From Kaistella jeonii (GTDB taxonomy: Bacteria > Bacteroidota > Bacteroidia > Flavobacteriales > Weeksellaceae): DNA of 64,000 bases. The stretch lies in the NCBI RefSeq assembly GCF_000812865.1, contig NZ_JSYL01000009.1, forward strand, positions 1 to 64,000, in the 5' to 3' direction. Below, one piece after another: positions 51,181 to 59,900 of the stretch. The notes under the pieces are model-generated. The model searched no databases and was not told the origin of the DNA. It saw nothing but the letters and a program-made list of their open reading frames with translations. The position numbers were made by a program, and so were the translations under genes. Position 1 is the first letter of the stretch. Each line of letters begins with the position of its first letter.

Positions 51181-51858
51181 TTACACAACTAATTTATAAC
51201 CAATTCCTTTGAGCGTTTGAATGGTATTGATTCCTAATTTTTCGCGCAGTCTTCTAATGTGAACATCAATCGTTCTTTCTCCAACGATTACATCATTCCC
51301 CCAAACTTTTTCTAAAATTTCGTCGCGTTTGAAGACTTTATCGGTATTTGAAGCCAGCAAATAAAGCAGATCAAATTCTTTCTTCGGGAGCATAAATAAT
51401 TGTCCGGCTTTTGAAACTCTGAAAATATCTTTGTCGATAATTAAATCACCGATTTCTATATTTTTTGAAGAATCGGAAACCTGCGAAGTCAATTGCAGAA
51501 GCGCATTCACTTTCGAAATCAAAACTTTTGGCTTAATGATTTTCACGATATAATCATTCGCACCGGCTTGAAAACCGGCAAGTTGAGAAAATTCTTCGCT
51601 GCGCGCGGAAAGAAAAACGATCAGCGTCTTCTGTAACTCTTTGATCTTTCTTAGATCCTGACAAGTTTCAATGCCGTCTTTTTCGGGCATCATCACATCT
51701 AAAAGAATCAAATCAGGAATGATCTGTTTTGCTTTTTCTATGCCTTCATTCCCATTGGAAGCGGTGAAAACCTCATATCCTTCTTTCTCCAGATTATAGG
51801 AAAGAATCTCCAAAATATCTTGTTCATCATCAATTAAGAGAATTTTTTTCTGTTTCAT
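51181..51858 (-). CDS. phoB: OmpR/PhoB-family response regulator
   Basis: 225 residues: receiver domain (1-120) with acidic pocket D10-D11, phospho-acceptor D54, S84 and K106, then a winged-helix DNA-binding domain (about 130-225: EKVWGNDVIVGERTIDVHIRRLREKLG). The residue after K106 is Ile where this family almost always has Pro (VKII instead of TKPI). Divergent from a TonB receptor gene whose promoter region carries three 11-bp-spaced TTAAA repeats, the kind of site PhoB-type proteins bind. Confidence 0.87.
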   Translation of the reverse strand: MKQKKILLIDDEQDILEILSYNLEKEGYEVFTASNGNEGIEKAKQIIPDLILLDVMMPEKDGIETCQDLRKIKELQKTLIVFLSARSEEFSQLAGFQAGANDYIVKIIKPKVLISKVNALLQLTSQVSDSSKNIEIGDLIIDKDIFRVSKAGQLFMLPKKEFDLLYLLASNTDKVFKRDEILEKVWGNDVIVGERTIDVHIRRLREKLGINTIQTLKGIGYKLVV

Positions 51859-51952
51859 TTTTACTTTTTAACCTCTCAAAATTAATCAAATTTAATATTG
51901 GAAATCGAGCCTTTTAAAATGTTCATAAATAATTAACACACACCCTGATTTG

Positions 51953-51979
51953 TTAAAAATTTCTTAAAGTAAAGTTAAA
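51953..51979. promoter_or_regulatory. Pho-box-like operator: three TTAAA direct repeats at 11-bp spacing
   Basis: TTAAA occurs at 51953, 51964 and 51975, exactly 11 bp apart, between the response-regulator gene and the TonB receptor gene. One-turn-spaced direct repeats are the binding pattern of OmpR/PhoB winged-helix regulators. A near -7 box TTCCTTTG follows at 52012-52019. Confidence 0.5.
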
Positions 51980-52040
51980 GCTATGGCAACACCGAATCAC
52001 AGTCCTATTCATTCCTTTGCAGAGAAAATAAACGAAAATA

Positions 52041-54830
52041 ATGAATTACAAAATTCGGAAAGCCACCCTATTCTTTACTTTATTCGCAAGCGGATTTATC
52101 TACGCTCAATCTCATATCTTAGAAGGTAGAGTTCTCGATGAAAATGATAACTCGCCGTTGCAAGGTGTAAAAATCAAAGTAAACAACAAAGAATACGTGA
52201 CTGACTTGTCTGGATATTACTCCATCACTTTAGATGCAAATAAAAGCTATACGCTGGTTGTAAGTTCAAATGATTATCAGAGTAAAGAAATTGGTGATGT
52301 TTCCATTAAACCTGAAGAAAATACCCATTTGGATATTATTTTGGGTAGAGTAAGCAGAGAAAAAGAAATTGAAGGTGTTATTATAAAATCAAGTGCAAAA
52401 AAAGAAACGATTGCTTCTACGATTGGTTTACAAAAAAATGCAGGCGTCGTTTCCCAAGTTATCGGTGTTGAAGCCATTAAAAGAAGTCCGGATAAAAATA
52501 CGGGTGAAGTTTTAAAGAGAGTTTCCGGCGTAAGTTTGGTTGATGGAAAATATATCGTCGTAAGAGGTTTATCTGATCGTTACAATCAAGCAATGTTGAA
52601 CGGAATTCAACTTTCGAGCACAGAACCGGATCGAAAAACTTTTTCTTTTGATTTATTTCCGGCAAGTGTCATCGAAACTTTAGTCATCAATAAAACATTT
52701 ATCCCGGAATATACCGGTGAATGGGGAGGTGGATTAATTCAGGTGAATACGAAAGATATTCCGAGTAAGAAATTTTTTAATGCTCAAATTGGTGTTGGTG
52801 GAAATACGATCACAACGAATCATGAATTTTTAACGAATAAAGGTGGAAAACTAGATTTTCTAGGAATTGATGATGGTTACAGAAATTTACCGGCAGGTTT
52901 CCCCGCAAAAAATCAGTTCAATATTTTAACTCAAGATCAAAAAACAGATTTCGGTAAAAAATATGTGAAGAATTTTGGATACGGAACAATCGGTTATCCA
53001 GAGAATTTAAGTTTACAGTTGGATGGCGGATTTAACACCAAAGTTTTCGGTAAAGAGTTAGGAGTTATTGCGGTTTTAAATTACAGCAACAATAAAAGAA
53101 GAACCGAAACGAAGAACAGATTTTTCACCATCAATGATCTCAATGCAGATGTCAATTTCGATTATAAAACAGAAAAATACAGCAATGATGTCATCTTAGG
53201 AGGATTATTGAATTTGTCTTTTAAATTTAATGACAAGAATAAGATTTCCCTCAAAAACATTATCACGAATACAGGAATCAACAGCGTTTCAATGAGAACG
53301 GGAAAAGATTTTGAATTTGATCCGGTGAATGGAACCAATATTAAAGCGAGAGAATTAAGTTTTAAGGAAACCATTTTTTATAATTCTACACTTACTGGAA
53401 ATCACAAACTAGATCTTTTGGGTGGTTTGAATTTCAACTGGTACGGAAGTTTTGGAATTTTAGATCAATATGTTCCGCAGTTGCAAAGACTTCAATATAA
53501 TGAGTATCCGAATTTAACAGGAAGTCCGTATATCGCATTAGTTTCAAGTGGATTATCGCAGAAATCAGGTAGTTTCTTCTACTCTACTTTAAACGATTAT
53601 TTGTACAACGCAGGTGGAGATCTATCGAAAACATTCGATCTATTCTCCCAAAAACAAACCATTAAAGGCGGTTATCTATTTCAGGTAAAAGACAGAATTT
53701 ATAATTCAAGACCTTTCTCAGCGCAGATGAATGGTTTTAACCAAAGCATTTTAACGCAATCTTTCGAAACGATTTTCAATGCTGAAAATTTCGGAATAAA
53801 TCCTGGTCAGTTTACTTTCAATGAAATCTCCGGAAACCAATACCGATACATTGCGAACACTATTTTAAATGCGGGTTACATTCAATTCGACAATAATTTC
53901 ACTTCCTGGTTAAGAGCAATTTGGGGCTTGAGAGTTGAGAATTTCAATCAATTGGTTGGAAGTACGAAGATGAGCGATAACCGATACGTCAATTCAGAAG
54001 TTACCGATTTCATGCCGGCTGCAAACTTTACGATTAAATTAAATAATAAGATGAATCTTCGTCTTGCCGCATCTCAAACAGTGGTTCGTCCAGAATTTAG
54101 AGAACTTTCGCCAGTTGCTTATTACGATTTCGATTTAGGAGCAACAGTTGTTGGAAATAAAGAATTACAGCGCACCAAAATTACGAGCGCCGATATTCGG
54201 TGGGAATTTTACCCCAGAAACGGCGAATTAATTTCACTCGCAGGTTTTTACAAAAACTTCAAAAATCCGATTGAATTATATTTTAACCAATCCGGTGCAG
54301 GAACGAGTAACACCTTCAATTTCCTGAATGCTGAAAAAGCAAATGCTTATGGTCTCGAAGTAGAATTACGTAAAAAACTCGATTTTATTTCAGCTTTGAA
54401 AAACTTCACATTCGGTGGAAATCTAGCCTTGATCGACAACAAAGTGACCGATGAAGCGACTCAAACCAATCGCCCAATGCAGGGACAATCTCCTTACACA
54501 GTAAACTTTACACTTCAATATGATGGAGAGAAATCAGGACTTTCTTCAACGTTACTTTTCAATATGATCGGCAGAAGAATTCAGTACGTTGGGAATGATC
54601 AAATTCCACCGATCTGGGAAGCGCCAAGACCTTTGTTAGATTTTCAAATTGCTCAGAAAATCTGGAATAAAAAAGGAGAAATCAAATTAAATGTTTCTGA
54701 TATTTTAAACCAAACCGCGAAATATTACCACGATTTAAACAACAATAAAAAATATGATCGTGCAGATGCTTTAGCAATAGAAAGAACGACAGGAACCAAT
54801 ATCAGCTTAACAATCGGTTACAACTTTTAA
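52041..54830 (+). CDS. TonB-dependent outer-membrane receptor with carboxypeptidase-regulatory-like domain
   Basis: 929 residues. Signal peptide, a CarboxypepD_reg-like beta domain (about 25-105: ILEGRVLDENDNSPLQGVKIKV), a plug domain (about 120-240: LKRVSGVSLVDGKYIVVRGLSDRYN, FPASVIETLVINKTF), and a long barrel ending in aromatic TNISLTIGYNF. There is no SusD partner, so it is not a polysaccharide SusCD pair; the next gene is a beta-helix lipoprotein. Position beside PhoB/PhoR-like genes suggests uptake of a phosphorus-containing nutrient (inference). Confidence 0.92.
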   Translation: MNYKIRKATLFFTLFASGFIYAQSHILEGRVLDENDNSPLQGVKIKVNNKEYVTDLSGYYSITLDANKSYTLVVSSNDYQSKEIGDVSIKPEENTHLDIILGRVSREKEIEGVIIKSSAKKETIASTIGLQKNAGVVSQVIGVEAIKRSPDKNTGEVLKRVSGVSLVDGKYIVVRGLSDRYNQAMLNGIQLSSTEPDRKTFSFDLFPASVIETLVINKTFIPEYTGEWGGGLIQVNTKDIPSKKFFNAQIGVGGNTITTNHEFLTNKGGKLDFLGIDDGYRNLPAGFPAKNQFNILTQDQKTDFGKKYVKNFGYGTIGYPENLSLQLDGGFNTKVFGKELGVIAVLNYSNNKRRTETKNRFFTINDLNADVNFDYKTEKYSNDVILGGLLNLSFKFNDKNKISLKNIITNTGINSVSMRTGKDFEFDPVNGTNIKARELSFKETIFYNSTLTGNHKLDLLGGLNFNWYGSFGILDQYVPQLQRLQYNEYPNLTGSPYIALVSSGLSQKSGSFFYSTLNDYLYNAGGDLSKTFDLFSQKQTIKGGYLFQVKDRIYNSRPFSAQMNGFNQSILTQSFETIFNAENFGINPGQFTFNEISGNQYRYIANTILNAGYIQFDNNFTSWLRAIWGLRVENFNQLVGSTKMSDNRYVNSEVTDFMPAANFTIKLNNKMNLRLAASQTVVRPEFRELSPVAYYDFDLGATVVGNKELQRTKITSADIRWEFYPRNGELISLAGFYKNFKNPIELYFNQSGAGTSNTFNFLNAEKANAYGLEVELRKKLDFISALKNFTFGGNLALIDNKVTDEATQTNRPMQGQSPYTVNFTLQYDGEKSGLSSTLLFNMIGRRIQYVGNDQIPPIWEAPRPLLDFQIAQKIWNKKGEIKLNVSDILNQTAKYYHDLNNNKKYDRADALAIERTTGTNISLTIGYNF

Positions 54831-54859
54831 TACAAAACAATAAATAAATACCTAGTAAA

Positions 54860-56290
54860 ATGAAATTAAAACATGCTTTTTTGTACCTCTTAACAGGGAG
54901 TTTAGCAATTGCATCTTCGTGCAGACAGATTGAAAAAGATGGGGACATCATTAATTCCGGACCTGGAAATAACACAGGCGGAAACACGGAAAATTTAATA
55001 TTATCTGGGAAAATATCTTCCAGCTTGACTTTAAAAGCCAACAATATCTACAAATTGAGAGGTTTGGTTTATGTAACGAACGGCGCAACTTTAACCATCG
55101 AACCGGGAACGAAAATCGTTGGTGAAGCTGACAAAAACGGTGGTTTGATCATTACAAGAGGATCAAAAATTATGGCGCAAGGAACGGCTACAAATCCTAT
55201 TATTTTCACCTCAGAAAAACCAAGTCCGAAACGGGGCGACTGGGCTGGAATCATTCTTTTAGGAGCTGCACCAACAAACGCTTCATTTAACGGAAAAGCT
55301 GGAGTTGGCGAAATTGAAGGCGGTGTAAATGATGCCGAAGGAAGCGGACTTTATGGTGGAACAAATGTGAGCGACAACAGCGGCGTTTTGAAATACGTAA
55401 GAATTGAGTACGCAGGTTACGCTTTTTTACCGGACAAAGAAATCAACGGACTTACTTTCGGTGGCGTTGGGAACGGAACAACGATCGATTATGTTCAGGT
55501 TGCTTATGCAAACGATGACAGTTTCGAGTGGTTTGGTGGAACGGTTAATTGTACGCACCTCATCGCTTACAAAGGTTTAGATGATGATTTCGATACTGAT
55601 AACGGATATTCAGGTAAAGTACAGTTTGCCATCGGAGTTAGAGATCCATTGGTAGCCGACGTTTCCGGTTCGAATGCTTTTGAATCTGATAATGATGCAA
55701 ATGGTTCATCGTTACTTCCACAGACTTCCGCGATCTTTTCTAATGTTACGATCATTGGTCCAATTCAATCTTCTGCAAGTGGTACGAATGCAACAGGAAT
55801 TAATTCTTTGTTTCAAAATGCTTTGCAAATCAGAAGAAATTCTTCGATCTCCGTTTTCAATTCAGCGTTTGTTGGTTATCCAGTTGGATTATTTATCGAT
55901 GCCTCAAAAGGAACAGCTACCGATAATAATATTGGAACAGGCAAATTGGTTTTCCAAAATAACGTGATCACTGGCTGTACAACGAATTTCAAATATGCAG
56001 CCTCCGGAAGTGCACCTACAGGTTGGTCTACAACAAATGTTCAGGATTGGTTTAACCTTCCTGCCAATGGGAATTCTGCCTTAAATTATTCTTCTGACAT
56101 GAAACTTGCAGGAGCTTATGCACCCGCAGGAACGACGCCGAATTTTTCCCCAGCTGCAGGTTCTCCGCTATTAACAGGCGGTTTATTTACGAATCCACTT
56201 TTAGCCGGTTTTACACCAGTTACTTACAGAGGAGCAGTTAAAGATTCCAATGACTTCTGGTATGCAGGCTGGACGAACTTTAACTTATAA
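54860..56290 (+). CDS. Beta-helix lipoprotein partner of the TonB receptor
   Basis: 476 residues. Signal and lipobox-like SLAIASSC, a Gly/Asn linker (about 28-46), then a parallel beta-helix-like repeat architecture (YVTNGATLTIEPGTKIVGEAD; GTATNPIIFTSEKPSPKRGDWAGIILLG; LKYVRIEYAGYAF; TIDYVQVAYANDDSFEWFGGTV). It starts 29 bp after the receptor stop, so they are an operon. It probably works as a surface-exposed ligand-binding partner; similar receptor/lipoprotein pairs occur in other flavobacteria. No T9SS domain. Confidence 0.8.
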   Translation: MKLKHAFLYLLTGSLAIASSCRQIEKDGDIINSGPGNNTGGNTENLILSGKISSSLTLKANNIYKLRGLVYVTNGATLTIEPGTKIVGEADKNGGLIITRGSKIMAQGTATNPIIFTSEKPSPKRGDWAGIILLGAAPTNASFNGKAGVGEIEGGVNDAEGSGLYGGTNVSDNSGVLKYVRIEYAGYAFLPDKEINGLTFGGVGNGTTIDYVQVAYANDDSFEWFGGTVNCTHLIAYKGLDDDFDTDNGYSGKVQFAIGVRDPLVADVSGSNAFESDNDANGSSLLPQTSAIFSNVTIIGPIQSSASGTNATGINSLFQNALQIRRNSSISVFNSAFVGYPVGLFIDASKGTATDNNIGTGKLVFQNNVITGCTTNFKYAASGSAPTGWSTTNVQDWFNLPANGNSALNYSSDMKLAGAYAPAGTTPNFSPAAGSPLLTGGLFTNPLLAGFTPVTYRGAVKDSNDFWYAGWTNFNL

Positions 56291-56319
56291 TCTTCAGATA
56301 TCTTATTAAATTTTTCATT

Positions 56320-56354
56320 AAAAAGAGACTGTCAATTTTGGCAGTCTCTTTTTG
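56320..56354 (+). terminator. Terminator of the TonB receptor operon
   Basis: AAAAAGAGACTG (56320-56331) pairs with CAGTCTCTTTTT (56342-56353) with T run. Confidence 0.9.
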
Positions 56355-56430
56355 TTTATTGCGTTTTTAAATGCACTTTCAGAAAGTCACATGAAAAAGT
56401 TCACTTTTTAGAAATTGAAGTAAATAAAAT

Positions 56431-56736
56431 TTATTCCTCCGAAGAACCTTCGTCCTCATCCTCATATTGCACCAGAAAATAAGCAAAAGTGAAATCTTCC
56501 AGTTCCTCTTCTACATCTTCTAACGTAACAAGCAAATCCTCGAAAGTTTCTAATTGTTCCACGTTCATATTGACAAATTCAATGTGAAGCGGCATTTCTA
56601 CAAATCCGGTCAAGGAATCGTAAAGTGCATCTAAATTATCACCGAAAGTTTCGGGAAGTTTTAGTTTTTCTTTGAGTTGTGCGTAGAAATCTTCGTAATC
56701 TCCAAGGTCTGTAAAGTCGATATATACTGTTTTCAT
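56431..56736 (-). CDS. Barstar family ribonuclease inhibitor
   Basis: 101 residues matching barstar: MKTVYIDFTDLGDYEDFYAQL, TFGDNLDALYDSLTGF (contains the barnase-contacting Asp), and an unusually acidic C-terminal tail (YEDEDEGSSEE). It should bind and block the barnase-like RNase encoded just upstream on the same strand, protecting the cytoplasm. Two 14-bp tandem repeats precede its ATG. Confidence 0.9.
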   Translation of the reverse strand: MKTVYIDFTDLGDYEDFYAQLKEKLKLPETFGDNLDALYDSLTGFVEMPLHIEFVNMNVEQLETFEDLLVTLEDVEEELEDFTFAYFLVQYEDEDEGSSEE

Positions 56737-56745
56737 ATTTTGATA

Positions 56746-56773
56746 TTGGGTGTTGGATGTTTGGTGTTGGATG
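56746..56773. repeat. Two 14-bp tandem repeats before the barstar start
   Basis: TTGGGTGTTGGATG (56746-56759) and TTTGGTGTTGGATG (56760-56773) differ at one base and end 9 bp before the barstar ATG on the opposite strand. Confidence 0.8.
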
Positions 56774-56863
56774 CCCTTAATTTATTTTTTAAAAAAGTTC
56801 AGCAAAAATTCACCTGTTTCTTTTTACTTTTTAATTGGTTCTTTTTTAACCTTGGCTCTTTTA

Positions 56864-57388
56864 TCACTGTTTCTGAAATGATTTGTAATGATCTTTGGTT
56901 AGAAAAATATCACCATTTACTGTAAAGACTATTCGGTCTGCATTTCGGTTTCCACAGTTGTAATTAACGTCGGCTTCATAATACTGCTCATTTCCCGGAA
57001 GATTTTTTTCCCGATTGCTAAAGCGATCGCCGCCAATTGCTTTTCCGGGTAAAACGTCGCACAAATTTCCTTTCGATGGAACCCAGCCACTTTTTTTCGC
57101 TTCAGATTTGGTCACATAGTAATCTGGAAGACGGCGCGTCGCTTTCACATAATTGATCACTTTTTTTTCATTCGTCAATTCATCAATGCTCTCAGTATTT
57201 TTTGAAGGAGAAGCATTAACATCTGCGGAATTCCCGTTACCGTCTTTATTGTTGGAAGTGACTTCAGTATTTGAGGTAGCATCATTTTTCTTTTCAAGTT
57301 GATAATTCTGAAAAAAATACATCACCAGAAAAGCCGTCAGTAATCCTATGATGAAAAAAAGTCCGAGTTTGATATTCTGTTTGTTCAT
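56864..57388 (-). CDS. Barnase-like ribonuclease with N-terminal membrane anchor
   Basis: 174 residues. An N-terminal hydrophobic helix (about 8-26), then a disordered Asn/Ser/Asp linker (about 35-68), and a guanyl-specific RNase domain (about 75-174). The active site is complete with the spacing of barnase: E138, R148, R152 and H167 (EADVNYNC, NRNADRIVFTVN, TKDHYKSF), corresponding to Glu73, Arg83, Arg87 and His102. It cleaves RNA after G. The anchor or uncleaved signal would place it at the outer face of the inner membrane or secreted. Encoded between nadE and its inhibitor, 16 bp behind nadE. Confidence 0.92.
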   Translation of the reverse strand: MNKQNIKLGLFFIIGLLTAFLVMYFFQNYQLEKKNDATSNTEVTSNNKDGNGNSADVNASPSKNTESIDELTNEKKVINYVKATRRLPDYYVTKSEAKKSGWVPSKGNLCDVLPGKAIGGDRFSNREKNLPGNEQYYEADVNYNCGNRNADRIVFTVNGDIFLTKDHYKSFQKQ

Positions 57389-57404
57389 TTATTTTATTTA
57401 AAGT

Positions 57405-58193
57405 TTATCGCCATTCTTCCGGAATATCACAAACCGGAATGGGCTGAATTTTATGTTGAGCCGCTCTGTTCATTCTTTGGAAAATTTTGAAAACCTCTAA
57501 ATCTCTTCCTGAATAATCACTTTCGGATTTTGTTCCCCACTCTTTCTGAATTTTCTCTAGCTCCGGATAAGTCGCGCCAATTTGCTGTTCATCGGTTCTG
57601 GCTTCGTCCCACAATCCATCTGCTGGAATTGCGTTTTGAATAGATTCTACGAGATCTAATGATTTTGCCAAAGCATAAACTTCGGTTTTATACAAGTCTG
57701 CGATCGGGGAAACATCTACTCCGCCGTCGCCATATTTGGTGAAAAATCCTACGCCGAAATCTTCCACTTTGTTTCCGGTTCCGCCAACCAGAAGTCTGTT
57801 GATCTGGCCGTAATAATATAAAGTTAGCATTCTTAATCTCGCACGTGTATTTGCAAACGCTAGTTTTTCCGCCGGAAAATCTTCATCTTTAACATCGAAT
57901 GTCTTGTATAATTCTTCAAAAGCCGGACTTAAATTAACCGAAATCGCTTCTACATTTGAAAAACGTTCTTTTAAATGTTCCATGTGTTCCCAAGCTCGGT
58001 TTACTTCATCTGCGTTTTGGCGAATTGGCATTTCAATTAAAAGTGTTTTTAATCCTGTCATCGCACATAAAGTGGAAACTACGGCAGAATCTACTCCACC
58101 CGAAACTCCGATGACATAACCTTTTACATTTGCTTTTGCAGCATAATCTTTCAGCCATGAAACTATTCTTTCTGTTATTTTTTCTGTTTGCAT
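57405..58193 (-). CDS. nadE: NAD+ synthase (ammonia-dependent type)
   Basis: 262 residues, no glutaminase domain. ATP-pyrophosphatase P-loop SGGVDSAVV, FANTRARLRM, GTGNKVEDFGVGFFTKYGDGGVDVSPIADLYK are intact. It amidates nicotinate adenine dinucleotide to NAD. Adjacent to the GNAT gene with no gap, and next to gldB as in other flavobacteria. Confidence 0.96.
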   Translation of the reverse strand: MQTEKITERIVSWLKDYAAKANVKGYVIGVSGGVDSAVVSTLCAMTGLKTLLIEMPIRQNADEVNRAWEHMEHLKERFSNVEAISVNLSPAFEELYKTFDVKDEDFPAEKLAFANTRARLRMLTLYYYGQINRLLVGGTGNKVEDFGVGFFTKYGDGGVDVSPIADLYKTEVYALAKSLDLVESIQNAIPADGLWDEARTDEQQIGATYPELEKIQKEWGTKSESDYSGRDLEVFKIFQRMNRAAQHKIQPIPVCDIPEEWR

Positions 58194-58742
58194 TTAATTT
58201 TTAGTAAAGTTATTTTTTTCCAGTTCGTACCAGTAACAAGTCGCGTTATCTAATTCATCAACGAACGTTCCTTTAGATTCGAAACCTAGTTTTTCTTTTA
58301 AAATTTTATTGGATTCGACATTTTTAATGTCTGCACAAGCATAAATTTTATCTAAATTCAACTCCTTTAAACCATACTCCAAAACTGCGTTTGCCGCTTC
58401 TGTGGCAAATCCTTTTCCCCAAAATTCTGGTAAAAAACGATAACCCAATTCATAAACATTTTTAAAACCATTCAAAGGTTCTGTTAAAAATTTTAAACCG
58501 CTCCATCCTATCAAAAGATTGGTTTCTTTTTCAATCACCGCCCATCTCGCTATACCATTTTCAGTATATTGTTTTTGAATTTTTCTTATGGTTTCTGCGG
58601 ACTGTTCCAATTTTGTAACTGGTGGTACGCCGATATATTTCATTACCTCGGGATTGCTGTCGAGGAGGAATATTCGGTCGACGTCTTCAGAAATAATTTC
58701 TCTTAAAATAAGTCTTGGTGTTTCAATAAAGATTTTTGCCAT
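58194..58742 (-). CDS. GNAT family N-acetyltransferase (RimJ/RimL-like)
   Basis: 182 residues starting MAKIFIETPRLILREIISEDVDRIF, with motif A RFLPEFWGKGFATEAANAVL. This is the ribosomal-protein-alanine acetyltransferase-like branch of GNAT; substrate not known. ATG at 58742 is preferred to the longer frame. It immediately precedes nadE, so it heads the GNAT-nadE-barnase-barstar run. Divergent from gldB with 43 bp between. Confidence 0.87.
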   Translation of the reverse strand: MAKIFIETPRLILREIISEDVDRIFLLDSNPEVMKYIGVPPVTKLEQSAETIRKIQKQYTENGIARWAVIEKETNLLIGWSGLKFLTEPLNGFKNVYELGYRFLPEFWGKGFATEAANAVLEYGLKELNLDKIYACADIKNVESNKILKEKLGFESKGTFVDELDNATCYWYELEKNNFTKN

Positions 58743-58751
58743 TAATTTTCT

Positions 58752-58759
58752 TATTTTTG
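58752..58759 (+). promoter_or_regulatory. -7 box of gldB
   Basis: TATTTTTG fits TAnnTTTG, 26 nt before the gldB ATG at 58786. Confidence 0.5.
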
Positions 58760-58785
58760 CAGTTCTTAAATCTGATGTAAAAATA

Positions 58786-59766
58786 ATGAAGTTTTTTAAA
58801 TATTTACTCGTTTCAAGCGTTTTCGTTTTCAGCGTTATTTCCTGCAAAAAAACTCGAGAAAATCAATGGAAAGTTGAAATCACAAATCCCGCACAAAAAG
58901 TAGAGGCTGTTGATATTTCTAAGGAATTTTATTCCGCTAATGTTCATTTGGAAGATTTCAAAAAAAAATATCCCTGGTTTCAAGGCACTGTTACCGATGA
59001 AGATTTCGCTGGAAGAAGAGCAGATCCAGAGGAAGCCAAAATTTACAAAGAAGCCATCTCTAAAATCGATATTGCAAAACTGAATACCGAACTCACCGAT
59101 TTGTTTTCGCACGTGAAATATTATTTCCCTCAATTTAAAGATCCGAAAGTTTTTCTTTATTCATCGGCACTTCAAGGCGTGATGGAACCGGTTTTTTATC
59201 AAACGAAAGAAAATATGGTTTTTATCGATGTTACTGGTTTTATGGGAGAAAATAATCCCAATTATAAAGGTTTGGAGCAATATTTTCAAACTTCGATGAA
59301 TCCGCAGAATATTGTTCCTAAAGTTTCTGAAATACTGGCTGAAAATTTCGTAGCACCGAACACCGATCATCAGAAATTTATCGATGAATTGATCTATAAC
59401 GGTAAAATTATGACCTTGCAAGATGCTTTTCTTCCGAGTTTCCCGGATTATTTAAAAATGGATTATACGCAGAAACAATATGAATGGTCAAAAGAAAACG
59501 AGGTGAACATCTGGAATTTCTTTGTGGAAAATAATTTGGTTTTCAGTGATGACATTCGATTGAATGATCGATTCATTAAACCTGGGCCGTTTTCAAAATT
59601 TTACACAGAAATTGATAATGAATCTTCGCCACAAGTTGGAATTTATATCGGATGGCAGATCTGCAAAAAGTTCTTTAAAGAAAAACCTGAGGCAAAACTC
59701 ACCGATTTTTTAAAGTTAAGTGCTCAGGAAATATTTAATCAAAGCCATTACAAACCAAAAAATTAA
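58786..59766 (+). CDS. gldB: Gliding motility lipoprotein GldB
   Basis: 326 residues with lipobox FSVISC (C20). It matches GldB (FYSANVHLEDFKKKYPWFQG; YYFPQFKDPKVFLYSSALQGVMEP; PQVGIYIGWQICKKFF). GldB is an outer-membrane-associated lipoprotein needed for gliding and T9SS function in F. johnsoniae. The M at 58786 begins a proper lipoprotein signal; the longer frame from 58588 runs through the divergent gene and is rejected. Confidence 0.93.
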   Translation: MKFFKYLLVSSVFVFSVISCKKTRENQWKVEITNPAQKVEAVDISKEFYSANVHLEDFKKKYPWFQGTVTDEDFAGRRADPEEAKIYKEAISKIDIAKLNTELTDLFSHVKYYFPQFKDPKVFLYSSALQGVMEPVFYQTKENMVFIDVTGFMGENNPNYKGLEQYFQTSMNPQNIVPKVSEILAENFVAPNTDHQKFIDELIYNGKIMTLQDAFLPSFPDYLKMDYTQKQYEWSKENEVNIWNFFVENNLVFSDDIRLNDRFIKPGPFSKFYTEIDNESSPQVGIYIGWQICKKFFKEKPEAKLTDFLKLSAQEIFNQSHYKPKN

Positions 59767-59801
59767 TTTTAAAAATTAAATCCTGGAAAGCAAAACACTT
59801 T

Positions 59802-59879
59802 CCAGCCCGACTTGAACGGAGCTCTTTTTATGGAGCAAAGCGGAATAAAAAAGCGGGAGTGGAAGGCGGAAAAAGCTGG
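59802..59879 (+). repeat. Structured intergenic repeat, copy D
   Basis: 78 bp closed by CCAGC (59802-59806) / GCTGG (59875-59879); inner stem CTTTTTAT / ATAAAAAAG. It differs from copy C by paired changes in both stems. It fills most of the 134 bp between gldB and gldC. Confidence 0.8.
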
Positions 59880-59900
59880 CCAAAAAAAAATAAAAATAGT

